Source: Algisphaera agarilytica (GTDB lineage Bacteria > Planctomycetota > Phycisphaerae > Phycisphaerales > Phycisphaeraceae). Taken from it: a stretch of 64,000 bases of DNA. How positions within the stretch are numbered: position 1 is the stretch's first letter; each line of letters begins with the position of its first letter. Below, piece by piece: positions 8,347 to 16,951 of this stretch. Where the stretch lies: NCBI RefSeq assembly GCF_014207595.1, contig NZ_JACHGY010000001.1:1940909-2004908 (forward strand), written 5' to 3'. The notes below the pieces were generated by a model. It was not told where the DNA came from. It did no database searches and saw only the letters and a list, made by a program, of their open reading frames with translations. The position numbers and the translations under genes are program-made.

Positions 8347-9402
8347 ATGCGTAAGATCGCTACGCTCATCGTGACGGCTGGCTTGTTTGCTTCTTCTGCC
8401 GCGTTTGCGGCGGAGGACGAATACGAGATCGGCCGCAAGCTCCCCGCCGACGCGGTGGTCACCCACCCCGACTCGAACCCGCTGCGTGATGCGTTGCGGC
8501 CCGTCCCCGCGACCGCGGTGTTCGAGATGGAGGGCTGGTCGTTGTGGGACCCGTCACTCATCAAAGTCGGCGACACGTACCACCTGTTCTGCTCGCGTTG
8601 GCCCAAGGCGGACGACCACTCGTTCGACTCCGGCTGGAAGCGTAGCCACGTGATCCGCGCAACGTCGAAGAGTCTTTTTGGGCCGTACGAGTTTGCGGAG
8701 GTTGTGCTTCATCCGAAGGACCACCCGTGGGCGACCCGGGGCGTGCACAACCCCAAGATCACCCGCGTCGGCGACCGCATCCTGCTCTATCACCTCGGCA
8801 TCCCGCAGTGGTCGACCGGCTTCGCTTATGCCGACTCGATCGAAGGCCCGTGGACCCCGCTGCCCGAGCCCGTCGTCAAAGCCAACAACCCCGCCCTGCT
8901 CGCCCACGACGACGGCAGCGTCTACATGGTCTCCAAGCACAAACCCAAGCCCACGCAAGACGGCAAGTGGGACGCCTGCCTCAAAGCCCACGTCGCCGAC
9001 CACATCGACGGCCCCTACCGCACCCTCGGCGAAGGCCGCAACCGCCTGCCCTACAACCTCGAACTCGAAGACCCCACGCTCTGGTGGGCTAACGATCAGT
9101 ACAACCTCGTCTGCACCGACTGGGAAGGCAAAGTCACCGGCACCCAAAAATCCGTCGTCTACTACACCTCCAAAGACGGCATCCACTACGAACTGTTCTC
9201 CAAGCTCCCCGTCTGGACCCAGGACGAACCCATCGTCCTCGAAGACGGCACGCACCTCAACGCCAGCCGTATCGAGCGCCCGCAGGTGTACATCAACGAG
9301 AACGAAGAGTTCGCCGCCCTGCTCGTCGCCGTGGGCATCGAAGAACGCAGCCACGACTACATCGTGATTCGGCCGGTGGACAACTTCGTGCCGGACAATT
9401 GA
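8347..9402 (+). CDS. Exported five-bladed beta-propeller glycoside hydrolase (GH43-like)
   Basis: The protein of 351 residues has a signal peptide (1-21, AFAAEDEY) and repeats of the GH43/GH117-type propeller. It shows LWDPSLIKVGDTYHLF, with a candidate catalytic-base Asp at about residue 68, GVHNPKITRVGDRILLYHLG, IEGPWTPL, HIDGPYRTL, LELEDPTLWW (Glu/Asp near 239-242) and a final ERPQVYINENEE. Such enzymes release arabinose, xylose, galactose or anhydro-galactose residues from polysaccharides. It follows the nucleoside-hydrolase-like gene closely, probably in one transcript. The frame is also open far upstream, but the ATG at 8347 begins the signal peptide. Exact GH family uncertain. Confidence 0.78.
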   Translation: MRKIATLIVTAGLFASSAAFAAEDEYEIGRKLPADAVVTHPDSNPLRDALRPVPATAVFEMEGWSLWDPSLIKVGDTYHLFCSRWPKADDHSFDSGWKRSHVIRATSKSLFGPYEFAEVVLHPKDHPWATRGVHNPKITRVGDRILLYHLGIPQWSTGFAYADSIEGPWTPLPEPVVKANNPALLAHDDGSVYMVSKHKPKPTQDGKWDACLKAHVADHIDGPYRTLGEGRNRLPYNLELEDPTLWWANDQYNLVCTDWEGKVTGTQKSVVYYTSKDGIHYELFSKLPVWTQDEPIVLEDGTHLNASRIERPQVYINENEEFAALLVAVGIEERSHDYIVIRPVDNFVPDN

Positions 9403-9475
9403 ATGATTGGCGCAACGGCTTGGGGCCCTTGCCCCTATCTCGCCGCAACCACGCATTGAAATAAACTGACGCTGC

Positions 9476-9928
9476 TTACGGCCCGACCGGCCAGATCAGG
9501 TAGTGGCTCTGGTTGCGGTAGATGCCGGTCTCGGGGTTGTCATCATCGAAGCGGCGTTCCATCTCGTCACGGTCTTCTCGTGAGACGGTGTGGATGGAGA
9601 GATTGAAGCCGTGGTCCCGGATACCGCTGCCTTCACCGTTCCAATCCCACGCCCGGCCGATCGGCGGCGGCACGGTAAACGCAGCCTCATCCAGGTATCC
9701 GACCATCTCGGGCGGGAGGGTTTGGATCGCAGCGTTGGGCGGGTAGGCCATGTAGTCCGCGTGATAGATATCCAAAGCCGCCGCGATCTGACGAAAGCCC
9801 TGATGCGTGGTGGCGTATTTCCCGTTGGCGCCGAACGCCGCGAGCCGTGGCACCGCGATGGCCGCGAGCAGGCCCACGATCACGATGACGATCACCAATT
9901 CGATGATGGAAAAGCCGCGGCTAATCAT
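9476..9928 (-). CDS. Type II secretion/type IV pilin-like pseudopilin
   Basis: The 150-residue protein begins MISRGFSIIELVIVIVIVGL, a prepilin leader with the cleavage Gly at 5, mature Phe+1 and Glu+5, followed by the hydrophobic assembly helix. The rest is a small globular domain of GspG type (YHADYMAYPPN, NGEGSGIRDHGFN). It would be processed by a prepilin peptidase and placed in the inner membrane or a pseudopilus. No secretion ATPase, secretin or peptidase gene is nearby, so it is an orphan here. The candidate -10 GATAAT lies about 17 bases before the start. Confidence 0.85.
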   Translation of the reverse strand: MISRGFSIIELVIVIVIVGLLAAIAVPRLAAFGANGKYATTHQGFRQIAAALDIYHADYMAYPPNAAIQTLPPEMVGYLDEAAFTVPPPIGRAWDWNGEGSGIRDHGFNLSIHTVSREDRDEMERRFDDDNPETGIYRNQSHYLIWPVGP

Positions 9929-10075
9929 GGATGTCCACCAGAGGCATTATCGGCAAACGCCCGTTAATGGATCGATTAGCGTTCGGTTATGCGAGCAGGT
10001 CTAGCGTCTGGGTGGAGTTTTCAAGGCAACATCTGATCGAGCTCTGGAGTGCCACACTGAGTTTTTGTATTGGTG

Positions 10076-10103
10076 TTGACAGGAATACAGTCTGGCGTAA
10101 AAT
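10076..10103 (+). promoter_or_regulatory. Sigma70-type promoter of the sulfatase gene
   Basis: TTGACA (10076-10081) and TAAAAT (10098-10103) are 16 bases apart, upstream of the sulfatase start at 10172. The following AT-rich stretch leaves an untranslated leader of about 60 bases. Confidence 0.7.
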
Positions 10104-10171
10104 ATAAAAATATGTTAGTATATTTGCATCATCTCAATCTGCTCAGCTCATCACAGCAAAGGTCCATCGCC

Positions 10172-11764
10172 ATGCGTCTGATTGTTTCAGCCCTGCTGAC
10201 CCTTTTCCTCGTCCTGCATGGCCAAGCCCAGGCCGAGGCACCTACCAACAGTCGGCCGAACATCGTCTTCTTGTTCGCCGACGACATCAGCCCCCGCGAG
10301 ATCCCGGTGTACGCATCCAACACCTGGAGCAAGCCCAAAGGCGGCGACACGAACGACCCCAAATACCTCGCCAAAACCCCGGCGATGGATCAGCTGGCCG
10401 ACAAGGGCTGCTGGATCCGCACGACCTGGGCGACGCCGACCTGCATGCCCACCCGGGCGATGGTCATGACCGGCCGATACGCCTACCAAACCAAGTGGTG
10501 GCACAACCGCGACATCGGCAAGGTCCAGTCGCCCCAAGGCGAACGCGAGTGGTACCTCTTCGAGAGTTCGCCCATCACGCTGGGCCAGGTCGCGCTCATG
10601 GGTGGCTACGCCAGCGTCTGGGCGGGCAAGACGCACATGCGGGGCAACGAGCGCGACTTCGAGCGTTTTGAATTCACCGAAGCGGTGATGAGCCTAGGCA
10701 TGGCGTTGGATGAGGACCGTAAAGCCAACACGTTCATGACCAGCGTCGTGGAGGTCGACGGGAAACGCGTGGTGATGAACCGCGACGACGGCAAGACCGC
10801 TCCCGGCTACCCCTTGGCCCGGAGGAGCTTCGGCTTCAAGCCATTCATCGCGGTGATGAACGACAAGGGCAAGCGTGTGGGCACGCAGTGGTGGCCCTAC
10901 ACCGAGGAAGACAAGGCCAACTTCGGCGTGAACACCTACGGGCCGGACGTCGAGCAGGACTACTGCCTCGACTTCATGCAGCGGCAACACGACGCGGGCA
11001 AGCCGTTCTTCGTCTACCACGCCACGCACCTCGGCCACGGCACGTTCGACTGGCTCGACCCACAGTCCGGCAGCAAGTGGGCCGGCACGCCCGTCATCGA
11101 ATGGGACGGGGAGAAGTACCACCGCACCCCGACCCACATCACCGGCAGCAAGGGCGAATACGAAGCCCACGGCACCGTCACCGAAGCCGGGCTGCACTCC
11201 CACATCAACTACATCGACTACATGCTCTGGCGTTACATGCAGAAGGCCGAGGAGATGGGCGTCGCGGACAACACCATCTTCATCTTCTCCGCGGACAACG
11301 GCTCGCACCAATACGGCAAAACCAAGGTCATCCAAGAGCGCGGCGTGGCCGTGCCCATGATCATCTACGCCCCGGGCATGACAAAAAGCGGTCGCCAGGA
11401 CATCATCTCGTCGCTCGCCGACATCCTGCCCACGTTTGCCGACATCATGGGCGTGCCGCTGCCCGACAACTACAAGATCGATGGCCGCAGCCTGTGGCTG
11501 TACCTGTCGACCGACAGCGATGAGCACCACGACTGGATCTATTCCTACCGCCAAGACAAGCAACTGATTCGCGGCCACCACGTGCTGCGTGACGGCGACG
11601 GTAAGTGGTGGGACGTCACCGAGTTCCCCGACGACCACACCAGCTTTCCCGAGATCAAGGACTGGGACAGCGTGTCGGACGCGCACCGCGCAGAGAAAGC
11701 GAAGCTCGAGTCGCTCCTGCCCCAGTTCGACCTCTACCACACCGAGCACGGCCCACCACAATAA
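10172..11764 (+). CDS. Secreted sulfatase, paralogue 1 of 3
   Basis: The 530-residue product has a signal peptide (1-22) and the sulfatase core: VFLFADDIS (metal Asp pair at 37-38) and [15 protein letters not shown] with the formylglycine Cys at 91. The third motif position is Thr rather than Ser. [12 protein letters not shown] and the end segment [12 protein letters not shown] match two other sulfatases in this window (16952-18574 and 19948-21555), with which it also shares a KWWHN and PGMTKSG-like layout. It removes sulfate from an extracellular or periplasmic glycan. The ATG at 10172 is preceded by AAAGG; the frame is open further upstream but without a signal-like start. Confidence 0.92.
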   Translation: MRLIVSALLTLFLVLHGQAQAEAPTNSRPNIVFLFADDISPREIPVYASNTWSKPKGGDTNDPKYLAKTPAMDQLADKGCWIRTTWATPTCMPTRAMVMTGRYAYQTKWWHNRDIGKVQSPQGEREWYLFESSPITLGQVALMGGYASVWAGKTHMRGNERDFERFEFTEAVMSLGMALDEDRKANTFMTSVVEVDGKRVVMNRDDGKTAPGYPLARRSFGFKPFIAVMNDKGKRVGTQWWPYTEEDKANFGVNTYGPDVEQDYCLDFMQRQHDAGKPFFVYHATHLGHGTFDWLDPQSGSKWAGTPVIEWDGEKYHRTPTHITGSKGEYEAHGTVTEAGLHSHINYIDYMLWRYMQKAEEMGVADNTIFIFSADNGSHQYGKTKVIQERGVAVPMIIYAPGMTKSGRQDIISSLADILPTFADIMGVPLPDNYKIDGRSLWLYLSTDSDEHHDWIYSYRQDKQLIRGHHVLRDGDGKWWDVTEFPDDHTSFPEIKDWDSVSDAHRAEKAKLESLLPQFDLYHTEHGPPQ

Positions 11765-11780
11765 ACGGAACAGCTGAACG

Positions 11781-13250
11781 CTACGCCAGAAGCCCGAGGT
11801 GGCTCGACGGATTGCCCACGTCGAGGAACCGGCCCACGTTCGGAAACACGGTGGACATCTCCGACAGCGGAACGCCCATCCAGCGGGCGAACTCGAAGCC
11901 GTAGGCGTCGACGGAGGTGGTGGGGATGAATCGGCCGTCGCCGACGTCGTCGGGGCCGTTGATGCGGATGTTGGGGAAGGTGCCGTAGAGGCGGTTGCCT
12001 TGGAGTTGCTTGCCGCCCATCACGAGGTGGTGTCCGCCCCAGCCGTGGTCCGAGCCGCTGCCGTTGGAGGCGAAGGTTCGGCCGAAGTCGGAGGCGGTGA
12101 AGGTGGTGACTTCGTCGCGTTTGCCCAGTTGGCCGAGGGCTTCCCAGAAGTGGGTGAGGGCCTGGTCGACTTGGGTGAGCAGTTCGCCGTGGGGGCCCAT
12201 GTACTCGGTGTAGTCTTCGTCGCCGACGAGGCCGTCGTGGTGGTCGAAGCCGCCGATGGAGACGAAGAAGACCTGTCGGCGGTGGCCGAGCTTGGACTCG
12301 GCGTTTTCAATGAGGCGGGCGACGGTGTGGAGCTGCGTCGCCAGCGGGTTCTCTTCGGGGACCTTGGCTTTGATGCGCGACCGGCTGTTCATCATGCCTT
12401 CGATCATCTCGCCGTTGACGATGGCGCGTTCGGTGACGTCGCGGACGACGTCTTGCATGGCGTGGCGGTTGGCGTGGCCGGGGTCTTCGCTGGCGGCGAG
12501 CATGTCCATGTACGCCCGGCGGAGCTGGGCCTTGCCGCGGCGCGACATCTCGTCTTCGGAGAAGCTGGCGGTGCCGTCGGGCCCGAGCACGTAGGGGTTG
12601 ACGGTTTGGCCCGACAGGAATTGGCTGACCCCGGCGACGGAGATGTTCATCGACACCGATGATTTCTGGTTGGTCGCCGCGGCCTGGAGCATGTCGGCGA
12701 GGCGTCCGCCCCACCCCAGGCCATCACGCGCATCGGGGCGAGACAACTGCCACTGCTCGGCCTGGCGCTCGTGGGCGAAGAGCTCTTGCGGGACGTGCGC
12801 CGCCCCTCGGCGGTAGTCACGCAGCGTGGTGGGCTGCAGCAGCGTGCCGACGTTGGCGACGACCGCAGCGTTCCCCTCCTTGAAACGCTGCTGGAAGCCT
12901 TTGAGCGCGGGGTGCAGCGCGAACGTCTGCCCCCCGGCGTTGTCGGGTTTGATCGCCATCGGCTTGAGATACCGCGACGGGATGGCGAGGTTGCCGCGGG
13001 CCTTGGCGTAGTCGCGGTAGGACTGGTCGCCGCCGGACAAGGGGATGAGCGTGTTGCCGTTGTCGTTGCCGCCGAAGAGGAAGACGCAGACGAGCGCGCG
13101 GTAGTCGTCGAAGCTCTCCTGGTCGAGCGCCGCGGCGAGGCTGCGGGTCGTCAGCAGCTGCGAACCCAGGCCCGCGAGGCCTAGCGCCGCGCACGAGCCA
13201 CGGCGGAGAAGCGAACGCCGAGAAATCAATTGGTCGAGGTTGTCGTTCAT
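11781..13250 (-). CDS. DUF1501 family Tat-exported protein
   Basis: The product has 489 residues and starts with a twin-arginine leader (SRRSLLRRGS, then a hydrophobic stretch ending near TRSLAAAL). The DUF1501 hallmarks follow: LVCVFLFGGNDNGNTLIPL, the FFVSIGGFDHHDG segment and TFTASDFGRTFASNGSG followed by DHGWGGHHLVMGG. The domain is related to the alkaline-phosphatase/sulfatase superfamily by fold, but the function is unknown. It follows the DUF1800 gene by 21 bases on the same strand, the pairing seen throughout planctomycetes, and ends tail to tail with the sulfatase, leaving 16 bases. Confidence 0.9.
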   Translation of the reverse strand: MNDNLDQLISRRSLLRRGSCAALGLAGLGSQLLTTRSLAAALDQESFDDYRALVCVFLFGGNDNGNTLIPLSGGDQSYRDYAKARGNLAIPSRYLKPMAIKPDNAGGQTFALHPALKGFQQRFKEGNAAVVANVGTLLQPTTLRDYRRGAAHVPQELFAHERQAEQWQLSRPDARDGLGWGGRLADMLQAAATNQKSSVSMNISVAGVSQFLSGQTVNPYVLGPDGTASFSEDEMSRRGKAQLRRAYMDMLAASEDPGHANRHAMQDVVRDVTERAIVNGEMIEGMMNSRSRIKAKVPEENPLATQLHTVARLIENAESKLGHRRQVFFVSIGGFDHHDGLVGDEDYTEYMGPHGELLTQVDQALTHFWEALGQLGKRDEVTTFTASDFGRTFASNGSGSDHGWGGHHLVMGGKQLQGNRLYGTFPNIRINGPDDVGDGRFIPTTSVDAYGFEFARWMGVPLSEMSTVFPNVGRFLDVGNPSSHLGLLA

Positions 13251-13271
13251 CGTGGCTCCTGGGTTTGAGGG

Positions 13272-15254
13272 TCAGTGAAGCACCCGGAACGCGGGGTGGC
13301 CGAGCGTGAGGTACACCGCGGCGTAGAGGCGTTCATCCGGGTCGCGGATGCGCGACACGGCCGTGGCGATGTCGCTACGGGTTTCTGGGGCAAGGCCGCC
13401 GTGGTCGAGGCGCTGGGCGATCAGATCAACGAGAGCCTCGGGGTCTTCGAGCGAGTCGTAGGCTTGCTCGGCGAAGGATTCGTTGAAGTCTTCGAGGCCG
13501 TAGAGGACGGATGCGGTGATGAACTCGAGCCCAGCGATCGCGCGGTACTCGTCCATGAGCTGCAGCTCGGGGGCGGCCATACCCGTGGCGGCGAGCTCGG
13601 TGTTCACGGGCGTGTAGGTGGGCAGGTAGAAGTTGAAGACCGACGGCGTGTTGAGGAAGCCTTGGCCGGTGAACTCGTCCATCTCCCACATGAGGTCGTA
13701 GTCGGTGCGGGGCAAGTAGCGGGCGGGCTGGTGCAGCTCGAACGCGCGGGCGACACCGACCATGACGCGCATCGGCTCGAGGGTGAGCCCGGCATACGGA
13801 CTGTCGCGGTAGGCGGGGTTGCGGGCTTCGTCATCGAGGAGGATGGCTTTGATCGTGGCACCGAGGTCGCCGCGCTGGCCCTTGCCGTAGGGGCCTTCGC
13901 CCTGGTAGGCCTCGGCGACGCGCTGGACGTAGCCGGGCGTGGGGTTGCTGGTGGTGAAGCGTTGGATGAGGCGATGCGCGATGAACGGCGGGTGGCTGGG
14001 GTGGTTGAACAGGTGACGCAGCGCGACGCGCACCTCTTTGACGGCGCGGGCTTCGGTGCGGTTGCTTCGCGAAGCAGCAGGAATATTGCGCGTTTTCTTG
14101 CTCGCGCCGGGGTAATCGAGCAGCCGCTTGGGGCCGAAGTCGTGGTCGGTGATCACCCACCGGGCGGGGGCCGCGGAGGCGAGGTCGTCTTCTTCTTCGG
14201 GTTCGATCTCGCCGTCGATCAGGCCGGTGAAGACGCGGGCGAGTTCTTCGACGTCCTGGTTGGTGTAGTTGGGGATGGGCTGTCCGTCGGCGTCGCGTTG
14301 CGGGGTGCCGTCGGGGTTCAGCCTGTGAAGGCCGATGGTGAACAGCTGCATGACCTCCCGGGCGTAGTTCTCGTCGGGCGTGGTGCCGAGCTCGGCGTTG
14401 GCCTTGGCGTTGTTCTTGTAGGTCAGCCACTGGGCCATGCCGCTGTTGAACGTGAGTTCATCGAGCAGCTCGAGGTAGTTGCCCTTGGTCTTGCTTCGTC
14501 GGTCGGGCAGGGCGTGGCGGAGATAGACGTTGTAGAGCGCGCGGTGGCCGTGCTCGACGCCGAGCTCCTCGGGCACCGCCCCCTCGGCGTTGATCGGCAG
14601 GACCTGCACCAACGCCCACGCCATCCGCTGCCGCAGCTGATCGTCCGCCCCGATCAAGAGATCGTCGATCAGGATCACGGTGTCGACTTCCTCTTGCTGG
14701 TCGTCTTCTTCCAGCTCCTCGTCGTACTCGATCTCGTTCTCTCGGCTCCGGGCGAGCTTGTCGGTCAGTAGCGAAGCGGGCATGGCGAGCTGCTTGTCGA
14801 TCCACGCTTCGAAGCCGCGCCGCATCACAAACTCGACGTCTTGCTCGGTGGGTCCGAAGGCGGCCTGCCAGAGGAAACGCTGGGCCTCGGCACGGGTGAT
14901 GTTCTTGCTGGGTTTCCACGGCTGTTCCGCGACCGAGATCGCGATGGACTGCGTGGCGGAGTGGCCGGCGTCGGAGGTGAGGTGGAGGGTGAGCTCGTGC
15001 GTGCCCGGGGTTTGGAAGACGTGTTGGATCGACGGCCCGGTGCCGAGGGTTTCTTGGCCGAGGGTCCAGCGGTACCCGGCGAGTTTTCCGCTGGAGGTGG
15101 TGCTTCGCGACGCGTCGAAGGCGACTTCCAGCGGGGCTACGCCGAGGTGGGCCGAAGCGTTGATCCGGGGCGATAAGTCGGTCTCTTGCGCGACCGCGCT
15201 CGATATCCCCACGGCCAAGGTGACAACGGCAAAACGAACCACGCGACGCATCAT
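13272..15254 (-). CDS. DUF1800 family exported protein with N-terminal PKD-like domain
   Basis: The 660-residue protein has an N-terminal signal peptide (cleavage near SAVAQE). Next is an immunoglobulin-like PKD domain (about residues 30-110, with VAFDASRSTTSSGK, YRWTLG and HVFQTPGTHELTLHL), then the DUF1800 region from RAEAQRFLWQAAFGPT through NYAREVMQLFTIGLHRLNPDG, YPGASKKTRN and HRLIQRFTTSNPTPGYVQRV. It is encoded just upstream of, and presumably with, the DUF1501 gene. Function unknown; the pair is thought to act in the envelope. An acidic Glu/Asp run (EYDEELEEDDQQEE) near residue 175 is unusual. Confidence 0.88.
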   Translation of the reverse strand: MMRRVVRFAVVTLAVGISSAVAQETDLSPRINASAHLGVAPLEVAFDASRSTTSSGKLAGYRWTLGQETLGTGPSIQHVFQTPGTHELTLHLTSDAGHSATQSIAISVAEQPWKPSKNITRAEAQRFLWQAAFGPTEQDVEFVMRRGFEAWIDKQLAMPASLLTDKLARSRENEIEYDEELEEDDQQEEVDTVILIDDLLIGADDQLRQRMAWALVQVLPINAEGAVPEELGVEHGHRALYNVYLRHALPDRRSKTKGNYLELLDELTFNSGMAQWLTYKNNAKANAELGTTPDENYAREVMQLFTIGLHRLNPDGTPQRDADGQPIPNYTNQDVEELARVFTGLIDGEIEPEEEDDLASAAPARWVITDHDFGPKRLLDYPGASKKTRNIPAASRSNRTEARAVKEVRVALRHLFNHPSHPPFIAHRLIQRFTTSNPTPGYVQRVAEAYQGEGPYGKGQRGDLGATIKAILLDDEARNPAYRDSPYAGLTLEPMRVMVGVARAFELHQPARYLPRTDYDLMWEMDEFTGQGFLNTPSVFNFYLPTYTPVNTELAATGMAAPELQLMDEYRAIAGLEFITASVLYGLEDFNESFAEQAYDSLEDPEALVDLIAQRLDHGGLAPETRSDIATAVSRIRDPDERLYAAVYLTLGHPAFRVLH

Positions 15255-15303
15255 GGGACACTCCGGGTTGGAGGCGTGCGGGCGTCGGGAGAGCTAAAAC
15301 AAG

Positions 15304-15350
15304 CCTTCCGCGTCGCCCTGCATGGATGAGTGCAGGGCCGACGCGGAAGG
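15304..15350 (-). terminator. Rho-independent terminator after the Gfo/Idh gene
   Basis: CCTTCCGCGTCG (15304-15315) pairs with CGACGCGGAAGG (15339-15350), with an inner 7-bp stem CCCTGCA/TGCAGGG. On the minus strand it is followed by CTTGTTTT. It lies between the end of the oxidoreductase gene and the DUF1800 start. Confidence 0.8.
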
Positions 15351-15403
15351 TTTAGTCGGTTGGGGATTTTTCTCGCTGGGTTGGCCTTGGGGCGGCGCGG
15401 AGC

Positions 15404-16822
15404 TTAGAGCGTGTAGTACGACTCCCAGCCCTTACGTGGTTCGGGGTCGAGCAGCGCGTTGGCCTCGGCGTGGTTGGTGATCTGCTTGGTGGTGGGGTCG
15501 AACTCGAGCTCGCCGCCAAAGCGTTGGGCCAGGATGCCGAGGTTGAAGACCTGCGAGAGCGGCCCACTGATGGCGAAGGGCGAGCGGGCTTCTTCTTCGC
15601 CCTTGCAGGCGAGCAGGAAGTTGTTGTGGTGGTTGGAGACCTTGTTCTGGAACTTGGGCAGGGTCTTGCGGAAGTCGGGGTCGTCGTTGCCCTCGACGAC
15701 GCGGAGGACCGAGCCGTGTGACCCGCCGTAGAAGGTGAGGTCCTTGCCGTAGATGATCTTGCCTGGGTTTTTGGGGCTGACCTCCAGGGGCGCGCGTTCG
15801 ATTTCTTTGGTTTCCTGGTTGCGGCGCCAGTTGCCGAGCTCGGGCTCGACGGGCGGGAAGTTGGTCTGGCCGTCGTACCAGGTGACCGCACAAGCGGGCA
15901 TGGACCCGCGTTCGGGGAAGTCGAATTGGATGGTGGTGGCCTGGGGGTAGACGAAGTCGTTGGGCCCGTCGCGGTGGACGGCTGAGACCTTGGTGGGCAG
16001 GCCGAGCTCGAGGCAGCGGTGGGCGGTGTCGAGGATGTGCGGGCCCCAGTCGCCGAAGCAGCCGCAGCCGTAGTCGTACCACGAGCGCCAGTTGCCGGGG
16101 TGGAGCTTTTCGGAGAACGGGTGCATCGGGGCGGAGGCGATCCAGGCGTCCCAGTTCATGTCGGCGGGGAGCGGTTGCTCGAGGTAGCCGGTGGCGTCCT
16201 GGCCCCAGCCGTGCCATCGCCGCCACTTGTTCATGAAGGCGGAGATGCGGGTGACGTCTTTGATGACCCCGGCCTCGGTCCACGATTGGAACTGCATGAG
16301 GTTGCCCGAGGAGTGGCCCTGGTTGCCCATCTGCGTGACCACGCCGGTGCGGGCCGCGAGGTCGATGAGACGCTCGCATTGGCCGAAGGTGTGGGCGAGA
16401 GGTTTCTCGACGTAGACGTGCTTGCCCAAGGCCATGGCCTGCACAGCGATGGTGAAGTGGGAGTGGTCGGGCGTCGAAATCACCACGGCGTCGATGTCGT
16501 CGGCCATCTCGTCAAACATCACGCGGAAGTCGGTGTAGGTCTTCGCGTCGGGGTGCTTGGCGATGTGTTCCTGGGCGTGTTCCTGGGCGAGGTGGACATC
16601 GCAGAGGGCCACGATGTTGGCCAGGCCGGAGTTGGAGATGTTGTTGGTGTTGCCGTGGCCGCGCTGCGCGATACCGATGCAGGCGACGTTGACGCGGTCG
16701 TTGGGGCTGGCTCCCGTGGCCGACGGGGAGTTTTGGCCACGCACGAGCGGGGCGGGGATGATCGAAAACGCGCCAATCGCGGCGGACGACTTCAGGAGCT
16801 GACGGCGGGAAAGATGTTTCAT
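15404..16822 (-). CDS. Tat-exported Gfo/Idh/MocA-type oxidoreductase
   Basis: The product (472 residues) begins MKHLSRRQLLKSSAAIGAFS, a twin-arginine signal. It has the cofactor-binding VNVACIGIAQRGHGNTNN, VISTPDHSHFTIA, and GKHVYVEKPLAHT with the family EKP motif. A C-terminal domain holds FGDWGPHILDTAHRCLELG with the conserved His pair. Exported members carry their nicotinamide cofactor through the Tat route already folded. Planctomycetes carry many such paralogues near sulfatase genes, but their substrates are mostly unknown. I used the ATG at 16822; an upstream TTG at 16849 would put extra residues before the twin-Arg motif. Confidence 0.9.
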   Translation of the reverse strand: MKHLSRRQLLKSSAAIGAFSIIPAPLVRGQNSPSATGASPNDRVNVACIGIAQRGHGNTNNISNSGLANIVALCDVHLAQEHAQEHIAKHPDAKTYTDFRVMFDEMADDIDAVVISTPDHSHFTIAVQAMALGKHVYVEKPLAHTFGQCERLIDLAARTGVVTQMGNQGHSSGNLMQFQSWTEAGVIKDVTRISAFMNKWRRWHGWGQDATGYLEQPLPADMNWDAWIASAPMHPFSEKLHPGNWRSWYDYGCGCFGDWGPHILDTAHRCLELGLPTKVSAVHRDGPNDFVYPQATTIQFDFPERGSMPACAVTWYDGQTNFPPVEPELGNWRRNQETKEIERAPLEVSPKNPGKIIYGKDLTFYGGSHGSVLRVVEGNDDPDFRKTLPKFQNKVSNHHNNFLLACKGEEEARSPFAISGPLSQVFNLGILAQRFGGELEFDPTTKQITNHAEANALLDPEPRKGWESYYTL

Positions 16823-16861
16823 GGGAGCAGGCCTTGATGGGAAAAGCAATAAATTTAGGAC

Positions 16862-16889
16862 ATTCTACCCCATAACGCCCCAAAGCCAA
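16862..16889 (-). promoter_or_regulatory. Promoter of the Tat-exported oxidoreductase
   Basis: On the minus strand TTGGCT (16889-16884) and TAGAAT (16867-16862) are 16 bases apart, about 40 bases before the start at 16822. A small hairpin (CGACCG/CGGTCG near 16905-16919) sits upstream, downstream of the sulfatase stop. Confidence 0.6.
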
Positions 16890-16951
16890 GGGGCCTGCGG
16901 GATCGACCGTTCCGGTCGGCGGATTTCTCAGAAAATTGCGCGATGAGCGAT

